Shown piece after piece: positions 62,633 to 64,000 of a DNA stretch of 64,000 bases; positions within the stretch are counted from its first letter, which is position 1, and each line of letters begins with the position of its first letter. The notes under the pieces are model-generated. The model saw only the letters and a list, made by a program, of their open reading frames with translations, did no database searches and was not told the DNA's origin. This DNA is from Aminobacter niigataensis (GTDB lineage: Bacteria; Pseudomonadota; Alphaproteobacteria; Rhizobiales; Rhizobiaceae): assembly GCF_014200015.1 (NCBI RefSeq), contig NZ_JACHOT010000001.1:434001-498000 (forward strand), in the 5' to 3' direction. Position numbers and translations under genes: made by a program.

Positions 62633-63505
62633 TCAGGCAACGATCTCGAAAAATACGGCAGTCGCATCGTCGCTGACTTTGAAACGAGGGAACTGCTTGC
62701 CGTCGGGGTCTTCGGTCAGTTCGATGTGGCGCAATTCTGCAAGCAGCGGAGCAAGGCCAGCAGTGGTTGCGGCGCCGACGAATTCCGCAATGTCGTAGCG
62801 GCCATATTGGTCGACGAGCGCGGCGAAGCCGTCGCTGCAGAGCAGACCCCTGGCCGGCAGCGAGGGCTCGAGCCTTTCGGTGACAAGGTGCTCGGCGGCA
62901 GACGGCTCGATGCCGAGCGTCCAGACGGAGCCTCCGGTGCGGTTGTAGCCGGCGCGGTGGCGACGCAGTTCTTCGCGCACGCCCGGTGCATCGGCCAACG
63001 CCTGATGGGTGGCAAATCCGCCGGCATGAGCGATAGCCGCACGCGCGCCGTCGCGCTCCTGGGCGGAGGCACCCTTGATGGCGCTGGTGCTGAAGGTGCC
63101 GCCGTCGGTGCCGAGCAGGAACAGCCGGCAGTCGCCCAGGCCGTGGGTGACGATGTCGTCGCCTTCGATGCGGACCATCTGGAAGCTTGCCACCGGCAGG
63201 TTCCATGGCTCGATCGGCAGCGCAGGGGCCGCCTCGTGCACGACATTGGCAGCGCGTTGATTGAGCTCGCGCACGACATCGGTCATGGGGCGGCCGTTGC
63301 GGGCCAGCTCTTCGAACGTGCTCTGGGCAAACCGGGCCAGCCAGGCGGCGTCGGAGCCGTGCAGGCCGAGGAGGCTGTCTCCGCCGAGGCCGGTGGCGCC
63401 GTCGATGACGAAGGCGCATGTGGCGTTGCCGCCGGCGCTGTCCTCGTTCGGGCGGCTGATGGAGCCGGGTGCAGTGATCGAATCTATGATGCGGATGTTG
63501 GGCAT
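62633..63505 (-). CDS. PP2C-family serine/threonine phosphatase
   Basis: A 290-residue metal-dependent phosphatase. Metal and phosphate motifs are GSISRPNEDSAGG, FVIDGATGLGG, HGLGDCRLFLLG, LLCSDGFAALVDQYG and KVSDDATAVFFE, all in the PPM order. A Cys replaces the usual Ser in the GDxR motif. Cytoplasmic, no membrane span. It starts 47 bases after the SpoIIAA-like gene ends, so they are likely one operon. The ribosome site is weak, suggesting coupling. Target unknown. Confidence 0.85.
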   Translation of the reverse strand: MPNIRIIDSITAPGSISRPNEDSAGGNATCAFVIDGATGLGGDSLLGLHGSDAAWLARFAQSTFEELARNGRPMTDVVRELNQRAANVVHEAAPALPIEPWNLPVASFQMVRIEGDDIVTHGLGDCRLFLLGTDGGTFSTSAIKGASAQERDGARAAIAHAGGFATHQALADAPGVREELRRHRAGYNRTGGSVWTLGIEPSAAEHLVTERLEPSLPARGLLCSDGFAALVDQYGRYDIAEFVGAATTAGLAPLLAELRHIELTEDPDGKQFPRFKVSDDATAVFFEIVA

Positions 63506-63552
63506 GATGGAGGCTGTCTGGCGCGCGGCCGTGACTGGAGTATGACCGCAGG

Positions 63553-63951
63553 CTATTCGATCGGGCTTGCGCCAAGCCATTGCCACGCCTTGGCTTCGTC
63601 GGCGTCGGCGAAATGCCTGGTTTCGATCGAGGTGAGCGGCGCAAACAGGCCGACCACCGGTCCCATCCAGGCTGGGCCACCGACCAGCGCATAGCGCCTG
63701 ATGTGATGCAGCGCCTTCATCTTGCCCTTGAAGGTAAGGGGATCGAAAAGCGCCGACCAGTCGAAGCCGTCATATCCTGTCGCGCGCAGCAGAACGTCGA
63801 TCTTGTCGTGGCCTTCATAGGCCGCGTCCAGCAGGCCGTAGGCGTTTTCGATGTCGGCCTGGGTGAAATGGCCGACGATCTCGAAGGCAAAGACCTCGTT
63901 GTTGTCGGTGTCGATGCGCCGGAAAGGCGGCGGGGCATCCATGGATTTCAT
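63553..63951 (-). CDS. SpoIIAA-like (STAS/SEC14-type) small protein
   Basis: A 132-residue cytoplasmic protein of the SpoIIAA-like family (PF11964 type): FRRIDTDNNEVFAFEIVGHF, then DKIDVLLRATGYDGFDWSAL, then YALVGGPAWMGPVVGLFAPL and a closing ETRHFADADEAKAWQWLG. It lacks the DSxG phosphorylation motif of true anti-anti-sigma factors, so a partner-switching role is not assured. GAGGAGG lies eight bases before the ATG at 63951. First of a pair with the PP2C phosphatase. Confidence 0.82.
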   Translation of the reverse strand: MKSMDAPPPFRRIDTDNNEVFAFEIVGHFTQADIENAYGLLDAAYEGHDKIDVLLRATGYDGFDWSALFDPLTFKGKMKALHHIRRYALVGGPAWMGPVVGLFAPLTSIETRHFADADEAKAWQWLGASPIE

Positions 63952-64000
63952 TGGTGTCCTCCTCGATGGCCGTCTGGCGGTTTTTGGCCGCAACGTCATT

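Noticed and set aside
62726-63694. 322-residue + strand frame opposite the PP2C gene
   Set aside because: Complement of clear PP2C motifs; Gly/Ala/Val-rich shadow.

Overview
The window looks like chromosomal backbone of a high-GC alphaproteobacterium of the Hyphomicrobiales (Rhizobiales), most likely a Phyllobacteriaceae member of the Mesorhizobium/Aminobacter type. This rests on gene order (ftsA-ftsZ-lpxC-bamD-recN-ligA; folA-hflK-hflC-DUF2065-degP; SspB-type adaptor with DUF4169 and a ribbon-helix-helix protein), on a circularly permuted tmRNA gene encoding the tag ANDNYAEARLAA, and on several alphaproteobacterial small families (DUF1127, DUF1344, DUF2853, BrnTA). The genus is inference; no rRNA or tRNA gene is present to test it. 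No insertion sequence, prophage, CRISPR array or integrase was seen.

Region by region. 1-9.7 kb: end of the division/cell-wall cluster (ftsA partial, ftsZ with a strong terminator, lpxC), then bamD, recN, ligA and a DnaQ-like exonuclease, all on the + strand. 9.8-17.2 kb: azlCD exporter; opposite-strand pepP, prmA, SCO1-like and a small membrane protein; creA-like, a hexapeptide acyltransferase, an iron-permease-like membrane protein, two small hypotheticals and the decayed tail of an RHH antitoxin. 17.2-28.6 kb: uvrD, a glyoxalase-like protein, a Tat-type dienelactone hydrolase, a thioesterase, a GlcD/Dld-type FAD oxidase, a GNAT and a giant asmA-like gene. 28.6-33.7 kb: a brnTA toxin-antitoxin pair, an RHH/DUF4169/sspB group, a TetR-MFS efflux pair with a visible operator, and a diguanylate cyclase. 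33.7-36.5 kb: a small NTPase, the two-piece tmRNA gene on the - strand, DUF2853 and a divergent long-type thyA.

36.5-42.8 kb is the most accessory-looking part. It separates thyA from folA and holds three small - strand genes that share an upstream motif (a 20-mer, identical in two copies and partly conserved in the third), a hydrolase-fold protein lacking its nucleophile serine, and a soluble five-PAS hybrid histidine kinase with an OmpR-type regulator. 43-50.9 kb returns to backbone: folA, the hflKC-DUF2065 group, degP, a GNAT, serB divergent from miaA, and a second diguanylate cyclase. 51-55.5 kb carries a DUF1127-like gene, a winged-helix/TPR regulator and a HerA-type ATPase. 55.7-58.4 kb is the ilv operon behind a leader-peptide attenuator. 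58.5-60.8 kb is a LysE exporter followed by a cobalt-type nitrile hydratase operon (alpha, beta, activator). 60.9-64 kb holds an AT-rich membrane ORF, a Dda/RecD-like helicase, and an opposite-strand SpoIIAA-like/PP2C phosphatase pair.

The best-supported non-protein discoveries are the permuted tmRNA (acceptor stem with the G3-U pair, encoded CCA, tag ORF) and the ilv attenuator. The best candidates for something undescribed are the motif-linked small-gene cluster beside the PAS kinase at 36.8-42.8 kb and the STAS-like/PP2C pair at the right edge.
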